Part shown: positions 1 through 8,671 of the stretch, one piece after another | Layout of the letters: the number at the start of each line of letters is the position of its first letter | How positions within the stretch are numbered: position 1 is the first letter of the stretch | Assembly (NCBI GenBank): GCA_964571235.1 | Contig: CAZNAI010000004.1 | Span: 637,941 to 701,940, forward strand | From: JACRAV01 sp964571235 | Lineage (GTDB): Bacteria > Zixibacteria > MSB-5A5 > GN15 > FEB-12 | Length of the DNA stretch: 64,000 nt | Direction of reading: 5' to 3' | Notes under the pieces: model-generated | What the model was told of the DNA's origin: nothing | Database searches by the model: none | The model's input: only the letters and a program-made list of their open reading frames with translations | Position numbers and translations under genes: made by a program

Positions 1-476
1 TTAGCTGATTCGGTAAACCCGCTTGGGTCGGCCAGAAATGACAACATGTTGTCGACCAGATAGACATGGGTCTTTTCTTCGTCGGCGATGCGATTGAGCA
101 GTTGCTTACGTACCGGATCAATCTCCTTAGTCGCTTCTTCACGGTAGAGCCGCTCAGCCTTTTCTTCGACCTCAAGCGCTTTCTGCCAGACCGCGCGGAC
201 ATCGTCGCCGTACATAGTCCCCTGTCCATTATCGACCAGCGCCCGAAAGACATTTTTTACCTGTAACGCGGCGGATGGTGTCGCGTCCATTACTCCCTGC
301 GCCACCGACGTGCCGCCTTCTTTCAGTTTCTTGAAGAATTGGTAGTGCTTGACTTCTTCTTCAGCCAACGTCATGAGTATCTGCTTAAGTTCCGGCCGCG
401 GCATTTTCTGGGCGCTCTGCTCGTAGTATGTTTGGCCGTCGAGCTCCATCTGCATAGCATAGTCAAGTATGCTCAT
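1..476 (-). CDS. ferritin-like / rubrerythrin-family protein, 3' end beyond window edge
   Basis: The minus strand reads from an ATG at 476 to the left edge without a stop, so at least 158 residues are seen and the C-terminus is missing. The protein is a helical bundle with two ExxH-type metal ligand pairs: EEEVKHYQFF near residue 40 and EEKTHVYLVD near residue 137, as in the ferritin-like/rubrerythrin superfamily. Such proteins bind a di-iron centre and usually handle peroxide or iron. No rubredoxin domain is visible, but it could lie beyond the edge. The gene starts three bases after the stop of the aminopeptidase gene, so the two are probably co-transcribed. Family assignment is fairly secure; the exact function is not. 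Confidence 0.8.
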   Translation of the reverse strand, partial: MSILDYAMQMELDGQTYYEQSAQKMPRPELKQILMTLAEEEVKHYQFFKKLKEGGTSVAQGVMDATPSAALQVKNVFRALVDNGQGTMYGDDVRAVWQKALEVEEKAERLYREEATKEIDPVRKQLLNRIADEEKTHVYLVDNMLSFLADPSGFTESA

Positions 477-479
477 CGC

Positions 480-1619
480 TCACTCCATCCCTTCGGCGCG
501 GAGATTTTCGCGCGAAAAAGATTTCTCCATGTCGGCGTCGGTAAAGATTCCGTCCTTGCGGATGAGCTTGCCGTCAAACCAGATTTCGCCGCCACCGTAT
601 TCCTTGCGCTGGATCAGCACCTGATCCCAATGGATGTTCGACTGGTTGCCGTTGTATGCTTCGTCGTAGCACTGGCCGGGTGTGAAGTGCATTGAGCCGG
701 CGATCTTCTCATCAAAAAGCGTATCTTTCATCGGATGGAGAATGAACGGGTTCACCCCCAGCGAGAACTCACCGATGTAGCGGGCGCCCTCGTCGGTATC
801 GAAAATCTTCTGCAGTTTGTCGACACTGCTGTCGGCGGTCGCCTTGATAATCTTGCCATTTTCAAACGTCAGCGAGACCTTGTTGTACACAACACCCTGA
901 TAGAGCGACGGCGTATTAAAAGTAATTGTCCCGTTCACCGAATCGCGCACCGGCGCGGTGTACACCTCGCCGTCGGGGATGTTCCGCTTGCCGTCGCACT
1001 TGACGGTCGGAATCCCCTTTATGGAAAAGGTCAGGTCAGTGCCGGGGCTTTTGATATGAACCTTATCAGTGGCGTTCATGAGCGCCTTTAGCTTTTCTTC
1101 CGCTACCGACATCTTGGCATAATCTGCGCAACAGACATTGAAGTAGAAATCTTCGAACGATTCCTGTGAAGTTTCCGCCAGTTGGGCCATGGCGTTGTTC
1201 GGGTAGCGCAGAACCACCCAGCGGGTTCGCTTCACGCGCTCTTCGAGGTGGACTGGTTTGTAGAAAAGTGAATTGTGTTTGTCGATTTGCTTCTGGTCGA
1301 TATCGGCCATATCAAAGGGATTGTCCGAGCCGCGTACGCCGATATAGGCATCGGCTTTCTGCATCAGGTGAAGGTGCAGGTCGGCCTGGGCCTTGAACTG
1401 ATCGTCACCGGCGAATTGTACCCACTGGCGCAGGAGCGATTCGTCATTGTAATACCAAAAGACCGCCACGCCGCGCTGTGTGGCGACTTTGACGATCTGC
1501 TTGGCCATCTCAATCGTCTCTTTTCCCTTTATCTCAAGATATAGCTTCTCGCCCTTCTTCATTCCGAGGGAGTAGTCGATCAGCAGTTTGCTCAGTATTT
1601 CGTGTCGTTTGTCTCTCAT
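480..1619 (-). CDS. M29-family metallo-aminopeptidase
   Basis: This 379-residue protein matches family M29 (thermophilic aminopeptidase, AmpS/PepS type) over its full length. It has no signal peptide, so it should act in the cytoplasm, releasing N-terminal residues from peptides with a two-metal centre. The metal-binding half is visible: GEFSLG around 283, a histidine in GSMHFTPG around 311, and HWDQ at about 330-333, which supply the Glu, His and Asp ligands known in the family. The ATG follows a short purine-rich stretch. The ferritin-like gene begins three bases downstream. With many secreted proteases nearby, it could finish digestion of imported peptides; that link is inference. Confidence 0.9.
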   Translation of the reverse strand: MRDKRHEILSKLLIDYSLGMKKGEKLYLEIKGKETIEMAKQIVKVATQRGVAVFWYYNDESLLRQWVQFAGDDQFKAQADLHLHLMQKADAYIGVRGSDNPFDMADIDQKQIDKHNSLFYKPVHLEERVKRTRWVVLRYPNNAMAQLAETSQESFEDFYFNVCCADYAKMSVAEEKLKALMNATDKVHIKSPGTDLTFSIKGIPTVKCDGKRNIPDGEVYTAPVRDSVNGTITFNTPSLYQGVVYNKVSLTFENGKIIKATADSSVDKLQKIFDTDEGARYIGEFSLGVNPFILHPMKDTLFDEKIAGSMHFTPGQCYDEAYNGNQSNIHWDQVLIQRKEYGGGEIWFDGKLIRKDGIFTDADMEKSFSRENLRAEGME

Positions 1620-1749
1620 GTAGACTCCTTGGTATGGTCAATCTCTATCATAGGCGTAAAGATACGCAATCGGAATCCCTCCCGCAATCGGCTGGGTGGG
1701 ACAATCGTCGGAGGTTGACGAACACGCCTTGGTCTCGCTTATTAGGTAG

Positions 1750-2511
1750 ATGACAAGTGCCAATGTGCGGATCGGGACTTCGGGCTTTTCTTATAAGGAC
1801 TGGCTGGGGAATTTCTATCCGCGCACTTTGCCCCAAACAGATTATCTGAAGTACTACACAACCAAGTTTATGACAGTCGAGCTCGATAACACATTCTATC
1901 GTCTTCCGACAGCCGCTATGGTCAAAAAGTGGGCGGGCTCAGTTCCCGAGGGATTTGTATTCACCGCCAAATTTCCGCAGGCCGTAACCCACGAGGGGGA
2001 AGAGCCGGAGCGGATCAGCACTGCACTGGCATTTTGCGAGGCAATGCGGCACATGGAAGACCATCTGGGGCCGCTCCTTCTGCAATTCGCGTACAGTTTC
2101 AAGCCGGATCAGGCCGACTTCCTGCGCCGCCTACTCGATTCGCTTCCGACTGATCTGAGATTCTCCGTCGAGGTCCGCAATAAAAGCTGGCTTGGGCCGG
2201 CGCTGTATCAAATGCTAAGAGAACGGGGAGTCGCTCTCTGCCAGGTCGACCACCCCTGGATGCCCCGCATTACTGAACGAACGGCCTCGTTTGCGTATAT
2301 ACGATTCCTGGGAGATCACAAGATATTCGATGATGACTTCACCTATGTCCGCTTTCCGCACGAGGACCGTCTGGCCTGGTGGAACGACTTGATCAAATCG
2401 TACGAACAAAATGCCACCGACATCTACGCCTATTTCAATAACCATTTTTCCGGCCACGCGCCCACGACTGCGTACCGATTGTTGGAACTGCTGGCAGGGG
2501 AGCCGAAGTGA
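1750..2511 (+). CDS. DUF72 (YecE-like) protein
   Basis: The 253-residue product begins with RIGTSGFSYKDW and continues with FYPRTLPQTDYLKYY and ELDNTFYRLP, the hallmark of DUF72, a TIM-barrel-like family of unknown activity. Length and architecture are normal for the family. No signal peptide or membrane segment is seen. The upstream AGGT three bases before the ATG is a weak ribosome site. The last codon overlaps the start of the next gene (GTGA at 2508-2511), so the phosphatase is translationally coupled to it. Function unknown. Confidence 0.88.
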   Translation: MTSANVRIGTSGFSYKDWLGNFYPRTLPQTDYLKYYTTKFMTVELDNTFYRLPTAAMVKKWAGSVPEGFVFTAKFPQAVTHEGEEPERISTALAFCEAMRHMEDHLGPLLLQFAYSFKPDQADFLRRLLDSLPTDLRFSVEVRNKSWLGPALYQMLRERGVALCQVDHPWMPRITERTASFAYIRFLGDHKIFDDDFTYVRFPHEDRLAWWNDLIKSYEQNATDIYAYFNNHFSGHAPTTAYRLLELLAGEPK

Positions 2512-3272
2512 GCAAGTCTTTCTTGAAGGTCGCAATGTCCGCTGTTGATAAGGCCGAGCGAATTTGTCTGGCGCAGTACGGACAAAAACCAAAGGTCCAC
2601 ACCAAATCCGATAATACGCCGGTGACAATCGCTGACCGCGATTCAGAATCGGCCATGATCGAGATAATCCGCAAGGCATTCCCCGAACACGGCTTTTTCG
2701 GCGAGGAAACGGGCGATAACCGCGGCGAGCAGGAGTTTGTCTGGATTATCGACCCTATTGACGGCACCAAGAACTTCATAGCCGAAGTCCCGCTGTGGGG
2801 AAACCTTCTTGCCCTCTCCCGAAATGGCAAAGTGATCCTCGGCGTTTCAAACGTGCCGCTTATGAAAGAGCGGGTTTGGGCCGAGTCTGGAAAAGGGGCA
2901 TTCCTAAACGGCAAACGCATTCACGTTTCATCGACGCGACAGCTTGAGTCGGCGTCGCTTTCATATGCCAAGACGATTCGCCGCCCGCACGGCCCGATCG
3001 ACAGAGGCCTTTTCAACCTGTTTGACAAAGTCGACCGTCAGAGAGCATTCGGCGACCTTTGGCCGTATCATTTGGGTGCGGCTGGACATTTGGATGTGGT
3101 TGTCGAAGTGGGAATCCAGCCGTACGATGTTGCACCGTTTGTCTGCATCTATGAAGAAGCGGGCGGGAGAACGAGTGACATAACAGGCAAGCCGTTCGAT
3201 TTTGGCATCAAGTCATTCGTTGCGAGCAATCGCAGGCTCCACAAAGCGGTCATCAACTGTTTTCAAAAATAA
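2508..3272 (+). CDS. inositol-monophosphatase-family phosphatase, histidinol-phosphatase-like
   Basis: This 254-residue protein carries the three magnesium-binding motifs of the IMPase superfamily: GEETG at about 65-69, DPIDGTKNF at 82-90, and PYDVAP with the third-site aspartate at about 207. The motif context resembles HisN-type histidinol-phosphatases as much as inositol monophosphatases, so the substrate is left open. It starts with GTG, overlapping the TGA of the DUF72 gene by four bases. The VOC gene follows after 10 bases, forming a three-gene operon. No histidine-biosynthesis gene is in view to support HisN. Confidence 0.88.
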   Translation: MSKSFLKVAMSAVDKAERICLAQYGQKPKVHTKSDNTPVTIADRDSESAMIEIIRKAFPEHGFFGEETGDNRGEQEFVWIIDPIDGTKNFIAEVPLWGNLLALSRNGKVILGVSNVPLMKERVWAESGKGAFLNGKRIHVSSTRQLESASLSYAKTIRRPHGPIDRGLFNLFDKVDRQRAFGDLWPYHLGAAGHLDVVVEVGIQPYDVAPFVCIYEEAGGRTSDITGKPFDFGIKSFVASNRRLHKAVINCFQK

Positions 3273-3282
3273 GGGAGAAGTT

Positions 3283-3645
3283 ATGAGCAAGCCGGGACCG
3301 ATCTGCTATGTCGAAATCGGAACCACCGATGTTCCTAAGACAGCCAGGTTTTACATGGAGATGTTTAACTGGGAAGTCTCTGATCCCCAGACAAAAGTGT
3401 ATACCACTTTTTCTTCCGGTGACGGAATCGGCGGTGGACTGTACAAAACCGACCAAGTCAAACCGGGCGGCGGGATTATTATTTATATCGCTGTTGACGA
3501 CATTTCTGCAACTCTGGCTCGAATCGCCGGCGCCGGTGGTCGAGTACTCGTTCCTCGGACTGAAATTCCCGAAACAGGCTGGTACGGCCACTTCGCCGAT
3601 CCGGTGGGGAATCACCTGGGATTGTTCACACCCAACGCCGGGTAG
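3283..3645 (+). CDS. VOC (glyoxalase-like) family protein
   Basis: The 120-residue product is a single vicinal-oxygen-chelate domain with two beta-alpha-beta-beta-beta halves: CYVEIGTTDVPKTARFY at the N-terminus and WYGHFADPVGNHLGLF at the C-terminus. The start chosen is the ATG at 3283, preceded by GGGAGAAG at about 7 bases. The reading frame is open further upstream but that part overlaps the phosphatase. The family includes lyases, dioxygenases and resistance proteins; nothing here points to one substrate. It is the last gene of the coupled DUF72-phosphatase-VOC set. Confidence 0.87.
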   Translation: MSKPGPICYVEIGTTDVPKTARFYMEMFNWEVSDPQTKVYTTFSSGDGIGGGLYKTDQVKPGGGIIIYIAVDDISATLARIAGAGGRVLVPRTEIPETGWYGHFADPVGNHLGLFTPNAG

Positions 3646-3666
3646 AAGTAGGGTTGTACGGGCACC

Positions 3667-4839
3667 ATAGATCTGCTCAATCTGTCAATCGGACGGGGAC
3701 ACCCGTTTTATCTCGATGGGATTCACACGGCACTTATTCGCCGAGGTGGCGTTGCCTTGGTACGTTCACACCGAGAGGTACTGGACGAATGCACCGGCCT
3801 CTCGCGTCTGGGTTGGTCTGCCGCTGGCTGGCTTTACAGCGCCGCCTCGTCTGGTCACACTGTTCGGGCGGCTTACGAACGGCTCCGTAGCGGTTCGGAC
3901 TACGCCAAACCGTCAATCTCGCGCTGGCTCCTTGGGCGCCAACTTGTCAAGAAGTTTGGTAGTTCGAATACACCGCTGGTGGTTTCGCACCCAGTGTTGA
4001 TAGGCATTCTGACGGGCAAGGAGAATCTTATATATCAGCACGGTGAATTGGTTGCGCCGGACGAATCGTTTGTCCCCGGTGCATCTCTTGTATTTGTTCC
4101 CACGACTGAAGTCGCTGATAGATTCTTGGGCGCCGGTTACTCGTCGGGGCAAGTGAGTGTGACCGGACTCTGCATAGAACCGGAATTAGTGGGTTCGGCC
4201 AAGGACAATTTCTCGCGCCGCCAGAATCGTCTGAACTCACCCGGTGAACTTTGCGGCGGTTTCTTTTCATCTGGCGCAGAACCGAAAGAGCACATTGGCT
4301 ATCTGGCCGCTTCAGCTCTTTCCGTTGTGCGAAATGGGGGGCGAGCGGTAATTGTCGCCCGCCAAAGTGGCAAACTTGCGGCATTGGTACGAGGGCTGTT
4401 TCAGAACTCAGACGCTGGTGTTGTGGAAGTATCTACAGACACCGAAATTCCACGCGAACTTCCTCCGGCGACTCTCCTGAAATATCGAACCCGGCGCGAA
4501 CTCGACACGCTCACGTCGTTGGTCTTCTCGCACTTGGACTATTTTGTTTCTCCGGCCCACGAACGGGTCAACTGGGCGGCTGGGCTAGGGCTACCCATGG
4601 TCGCTCTCCTGCCCACAACAGGGCCGTACGCGCCGTTGAATCTTGAGTTGGTTTGCAGGGCCGGAGTCGCTGTCAGTTCTGTGGAATTAGGCCCTCCCAA
4701 CACCTTTCACTGGAACGTCTCCCGTTTACACAGCGACGGGAAATTGGCCACAATGTCCCAGGCCGGGTGGAATAGCCATCCAATCGCCGGATTCGATACC
4801 ATCGCGACCGAGTTGATTTCGCGTTTCAAATCCACCTGA
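3667..4839 (+). CDS. glycosyltransferase-like protein with non-standard start
   Basis: The frame is open from 3652 and encodes a recognisable N-terminus (LLNLSIGRGHPFYLDGI) that resembles the GxGH nucleotide-sugar loop of GT28/GT1-like enzymes. The first standard start (TTG at 3757) would remove it. No ATG, GTG or TTG lies in frame between the stop at 3649 and this motif; candidates are ATA 3667 or CTG 3673, with AAGTAGGG at 3646-3653 as a possible ribosome site. The C-terminal half has a donor-binding-like region (FVSPAHERVNWAAGLGLPM). No membrane segment or signal is seen. From 3667 the product is about 390 residues. Function inferred from fold-level resemblance only; the start is uncertain. 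Confidence 0.6.
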   Translation: MDLLNLSIGRGHPFYLDGIHTALIRRGGVALVRSHREVLDECTGLSRLGWSAAGWLYSAASSGHTVRAAYERLRSGSDYAKPSISRWLLGRQLVKKFGSSNTPLVVSHPVLIGILTGKENLIYQHGELVAPDESFVPGASLVFVPTTEVADRFLGAGYSSGQVSVTGLCIEPELVGSAKDNFSRRQNRLNSPGELCGGFFSSGAEPKEHIGYLAASALSVVRNGGRAVIVARQSGKLAALVRGLFQNSDAGVVEVSTDTEIPRELPPATLLKYRTRRELDTLTSLVFSHLDYFVSPAHERVNWAAGLGLPMVALLPTTGPYAPLNLELVCRAGVAVSSVELGPPNTFHWNVSRLHSDGKLATMSQAGWNSHPIAGFDTIATELISRFKST

Positions 4840-4895
4840 AATCCCTTTGAATTTGTGCTGGCGTTCGGTTCCGGCGTCGACATATTACCCAATCT

Positions 4896-6137
4896 ATGTC
4901 ACTCTGGCGCCCTGACTCTCTGCGCGGCTTCGGCCGGGATTTCTGGGTGCTCTCCTTTGGTTGGTTCATCGCCGCACTCGGCTTTGCGATTTCGGTCCCA
5001 TTTCTGGCCATCTACTTCAGTAGCCACTACGGACTCTCCACATCGCAGATCGGCGTCTTCTTTTTGGTGATGGCGGTAGTTCGGGCAGGATCACAGGCGA
5101 TCGGGGGAGAACTTTCCGACCGCTTTGGACGATACGGATTGATCATTCACTCTCAAACTGTCAGATCAATTTCCTTCATTACTCTGGGGTTGGCTGTCGG
5201 ATTTGGGCTGGGATTTTGGTGGGTGGCGGCGCTCTTTAGCATCAACGCCATCTTTGGCTCGCTTTTCATGCCGGCGATGATGGCGATGGTCTCTGATCTT
5301 TTGCCCGACCAAAAACGGCTCCACGGTTACGCCATCGCACGCTCGGCTGGAAATCTGGGGTGGGCGGTCGGTCCTGCCATTGGCGGTTTCATGGCGACAT
5401 CATCATATGCGGCGCTCTTTTATATTTCTGCAGTGTTTTCGTTCGCGTCGATGATTGTCTTTCGGTATTACTTCAAGCCACCAGAAATCACGCTCAATCA
5501 GGATCGATTCCGCTACTCAGATTTGCTGGCTGTCAAGGATGACAGAAATTTAGCGATTCACTCTGGTCTAACCCTCATGCTCTATCTTGTCGTCGCGCAG
5601 TTGATCGCGCCGTTCTCATTGTACGCAGTCGGAATTGTAGGGCTTCCGGAAAGCGAGCTGGGACTGCTCTTTACGCTCAATGGATTATTTGTCGTACTAC
5701 TTCAATTTCCCGTCACCCGTCTCTTGACTCGCTGGTCATTCACGACTCAGATAGCCGCCGGCGCACTTTTGTACTTCGTCGGGTATGGGATGGTCGGTTA
5801 CATGAATAGCTTCTGGCCGTTTGCCGTTGCTATTCTCGTGGTGACAATTGGTGAGGTTACCATGTCGCCGCCTGGAATGACACTCACAGCTCGGTTGGCC
5901 CCGGAAGGTCGCCTCGGGAGATACATGGGCATTCGCGGCTTTTTCGAAACCCTTGGCTGGTCGATGGGGCCGATGTACGGTGGTTTGTTTCTCGATGTCT
6001 TCTCAGAACAACGCGGAATAGCGTGGCTTGGTATTTCCTCGCTCGCTCTCTTCGCCGCGATAGGGTACTGGATATTTGGAAAGGTTTTGCCCCGCCAGTT
6101 TAACAACCGAACCGCAGTCGCAGACAAGGCTACTTGA
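4896..6137 (+). CDS. MFS transporter
   Basis: A 413-residue hydrophobic protein with about twelve membrane segments. The MFS loop-2/3 signature is present as GGELSDRFGRYG (about 68-79), followed by the usual PDQKRLHGYAIARSAGN motif after helix 4-5. Drug or metabolite efflux is the common role in this subgroup, but no substrate can be read from sequence. The gene ends inside the tail of the convergent secreted-protein gene: its TGA (6135-6137) and the opposing TAG (6130-6132) overlap by eight bases, with no room for a separate terminator. Confidence 0.9.
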   Translation: MSLWRPDSLRGFGRDFWVLSFGWFIAALGFAISVPFLAIYFSSHYGLSTSQIGVFFLVMAVVRAGSQAIGGELSDRFGRYGLIIHSQTVRSISFITLGLAVGFGLGFWWVAALFSINAIFGSLFMPAMMAMVSDLLPDQKRLHGYAIARSAGNLGWAVGPAIGGFMATSSYAALFYISAVFSFASMIVFRYYFKPPEITLNQDRFRYSDLLAVKDDRNLAIHSGLTLMLYLVVAQLIAPFSLYAVGIVGLPESELGLLFTLNGLFVVLLQFPVTRLLTRWSFTTQIAAGALLYFVGYGMVGYMNSFWPFAVAILVVTIGEVTMSPPGMTLTARLAPEGRLGRYMGIRGFFETLGWSMGPMYGGLFLDVFSEQRGIAWLGISSLALFAAIGYWIFGKVLPRQFNNRTAVADKAT

Positions 6138-8664
6138 TTATGACGAGTTTGCCGATCTGTGTCCGCTCTGCCGCTTCGACAACCCAATAGTAGAGACCCG
6201 AAACGACTGATTGGGTGTTTCGGGTAATCAGGTCCCAACTGTCATGCATCGACATCGGCCCGCCTTGTGGAAAGTTGTGGTCGATCTCTCGGATAAGATC
6301 ACCATCCAACGACAATATCGAGATCTTACAAACAGCCGGCAGATTCGCAAAATGAACAAGCCGCGCTCGCTCAGACGCCAGATTCCCCTGACGATTCTCG
6401 TATCCGTCAGCGGCATAGTCGATATCGATCCGGTATGGATTGGGCCACACATACACGTTTAACCGCTGATCAGAAACGCTGTCGGACGAAGGGAGGGCGA
6501 AATCCTGAATCGTGTTGTTCACAGGAGGGGTTTCCAGTGGCGGCAGTCCTGACTTTGGAGAGCCGAAATCGAGCGCGGTGACTGAGACAAAGTAGGGGAC
6601 TGTCGGCAATAGATCCTCGATCACATATTCATACTCATAAAACTTGGGAAGTCGGATCCCATGTTCGACCGTCACATCCTCGTCGCGCCATGCCGATGTA
6701 TCCACTCCCGGATCGATTGCCTCCGGATACACTTTGTGTATTCCCTTCGGAGTATTCAAATCGTCGACATTCCCGGCGTGTGGCGCAAAATAGTAGTACT
6801 CGCCGTTGTCATAGAGTGGATTGGATCGAGGATACAGCGACGGCGAAAACGACTCGCCGTACACCTGGCGGAGCGAGTCTATTGTAAATGGAATTTCTTC
6901 TACCACCCACGTGGAACCGTCGGTAGACTCCTGGTCATACCGAAACCGGGTGTAATCTTCGCGGTCATACGATGAAAGCAAGCTAAACGACGACGCCCGT
7001 TCATCCCGGGCCAGATAGACATTATACCCCTCAAAATCTGCTCTCCGTAGGAACACGTCGGGGGTCGTCTCGGAGAGAAACCCGTTCCATCGAATAGAGA
7101 ACTTTCCGGCCGATGGAATGACCTTCAGCTTTGGCGCAGGAGGTGGGCTGGCTCCGCGGAAATCAGGAACACCATCTCCTTGATACCAGAAAGTGTCGGT
7201 TGAATCGCACACCCGAAACCGGCCGAAAAACTCGTCTCCGTCGGTATCCACTCCCGGATTGTCGTACACCCACGACGCCCAGCGCGAGTTAAGCGCCAAT
7301 TGCGAGAAATCCAGACTTTCGTAATATCCCGATGGCGACTGAGAATTGAAAAGGTCGGCAAAATCTGATGGGTGACTATGAAAGTTCGTACCGCCAACCC
7401 AGGCGAACGAGACCGGCAAGTGTTGTCCAGGCTCGATATCGAATGGTCCAAAAGAGAGCAAGTACCTGCAATCATATCCTGCGGCAAAACGGTCGGCATT
7501 TTGAGGGGGAGGAAGCCACCCGGATTGCGAATGGTCCAGTGCCGAAAACAAGAGGTCGTAATCGAATTCCGAGTGCCTCATAAGATAATATTTGGCTCGA
7601 TCACCCTGCGGCGTACCCAAACCGGTGCCGATGGCACGAAATGGATCAGCAGGGTTCCCGATCTGGCGCGGTCCGAAATCGGCCGACGGGTCTGAGTAAT
7701 TTGTTATCCACCAATTAAACGAGTAGTCGAGTGAATCTGACGGGGTTCGCACAACCCGAGTCCCCAGCACACTTCGAGTAGAACGAAAATCCCACTCTAC
7801 GCCAACCGGGTCGCCATCGTTGTCGCCGTGGTATGCAATATTCACCGTGTCTATAAAGTTGCATCCCTCGGGCGCAGGCTGGGTACGCCGGAATCCAACA
7901 ATGTCATCTTCCCATCCCACTGGACCGTTACGAGAGATATGCCACATGTCGCCATCGATCCAAATCCCCATGTAAACTCGCTTCAGCCGCGACTGGCCAA
8001 TATTCTCGATGTCGTAGTCAAACAATATGAAGTCGTCAGCGTAACTGTAGCTCCAGGCCATTGAAGTTTGCCGGACCTTGACTCCCAATGGTCGGTGCGA
8101 CCGGCCGTCGGTTTGATCTCGTCCAACAAACGACCCATTGGTGAGCGTGTCGTAGTATTCAACTCTCAAATCTTCCTCGGAACGAGCCGACAGATCGTAA
8201 AACTTGCTATTCGGATCAATCGACAACATCTGCACTTTGCCGAGGGGGTCGACATCCGGCTGAAATTCCTGCGTCGCGTAGTAGTCCTCCGACCCGCAGG
8301 AAACAAGCGTGTCGCGCCCCACGACCGCGCCAATCCAAAAAGCGCCAATCCAGAGACTGGTGATGTCGGAGTTTTTCGGGTAAAAACAAGATGTAACATT
8401 TTTGCCGGTAAAGGGATCGAGCATGGTCTGGCCAAACGTGCCGATGGTCCCGTCGTTGGCTATGATCAACTGCATATTACTGCGCGAGTGAAATCCATAG
8501 TCCAACACGGGGCCGTCCGCTGAGACGTGGCCGAGGTGATTGATTGGATAGTCGCGCTTGGGATTCGATTCAGAAAAGAGATTGCCGCTACCGAGCAATA
8601 AAACGGCCGCCGAATATAGGAGCAGTCGGCGGCCGATAACTGAGAACATCATGTATACAATCAC
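6130..8664 (-). CDS. secreted protein with T9SS-like C-terminal domain, tandem paralogue 3
   Basis: The 844-residue product has an N-terminal signal peptide (hydrophobic LLLYSAAVLLLGSG) and a C-terminal domain of the Por-secretion/FlgD-like type (VYVWPNPYR, ISILSLDGDLIREI, SGLYYWVVE, final KLVIIK). Between them lie conserved blocks shared with the two upstream genes: WIGAFWIGAVVGRDTLVS, FVRTPSDSLDYSFNWW-like, YLLSFGPFDIEPGQ and GDGVPDFRGASPPPAP, then fibronectin-like repeats. No catalytic motif was recognised. The start is GTG at 8664, seven bases after the stop of paralogue 2, with no clear ribosome site; the ATG pair at 8652/8649 is an alternative. Probably surface-exposed or released. Function unknown. 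Confidence 0.8.
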   Translation of the reverse strand: MIVYMMFSVIGRRLLLYSAAVLLLGSGNLFSESNPKRDYPINHLGHVSADGPVLDYGFHSRSNMQLIIANDGTIGTFGQTMLDPFTGKNVTSCFYPKNSDITSLWIGAFWIGAVVGRDTLVSCGSEDYYATQEFQPDVDPLGKVQMLSIDPNSKFYDLSARSEEDLRVEYYDTLTNGSFVGRDQTDGRSHRPLGVKVRQTSMAWSYSYADDFILFDYDIENIGQSRLKRVYMGIWIDGDMWHISRNGPVGWEDDIVGFRRTQPAPEGCNFIDTVNIAYHGDNDGDPVGVEWDFRSTRSVLGTRVVRTPSDSLDYSFNWWITNYSDPSADFGPRQIGNPADPFRAIGTGLGTPQGDRAKYYLMRHSEFDYDLLFSALDHSQSGWLPPPQNADRFAAGYDCRYLLSFGPFDIEPGQHLPVSFAWVGGTNFHSHPSDFADLFNSQSPSGYYESLDFSQLALNSRWASWVYDNPGVDTDGDEFFGRFRVCDSTDTFWYQGDGVPDFRGASPPPAPKLKVIPSAGKFSIRWNGFLSETTPDVFLRRADFEGYNVYLARDERASSFSLLSSYDREDYTRFRYDQESTDGSTWVVEEIPFTIDSLRQVYGESFSPSLYPRSNPLYDNGEYYYFAPHAGNVDDLNTPKGIHKVYPEAIDPGVDTSAWRDEDVTVEHGIRLPKFYEYEYVIEDLLPTVPYFVSVTALDFGSPKSGLPPLETPPVNNTIQDFALPSSDSVSDQRLNVYVWPNPYRIDIDYAADGYENRQGNLASERARLVHFANLPAVCKISILSLDGDLIREIDHNFPQGGPMSMHDSWDLITRNTQSVVSGLYYWVVEAAERTQIGKLVIIK

Positions 8665-8671
8665 ACGCTTG

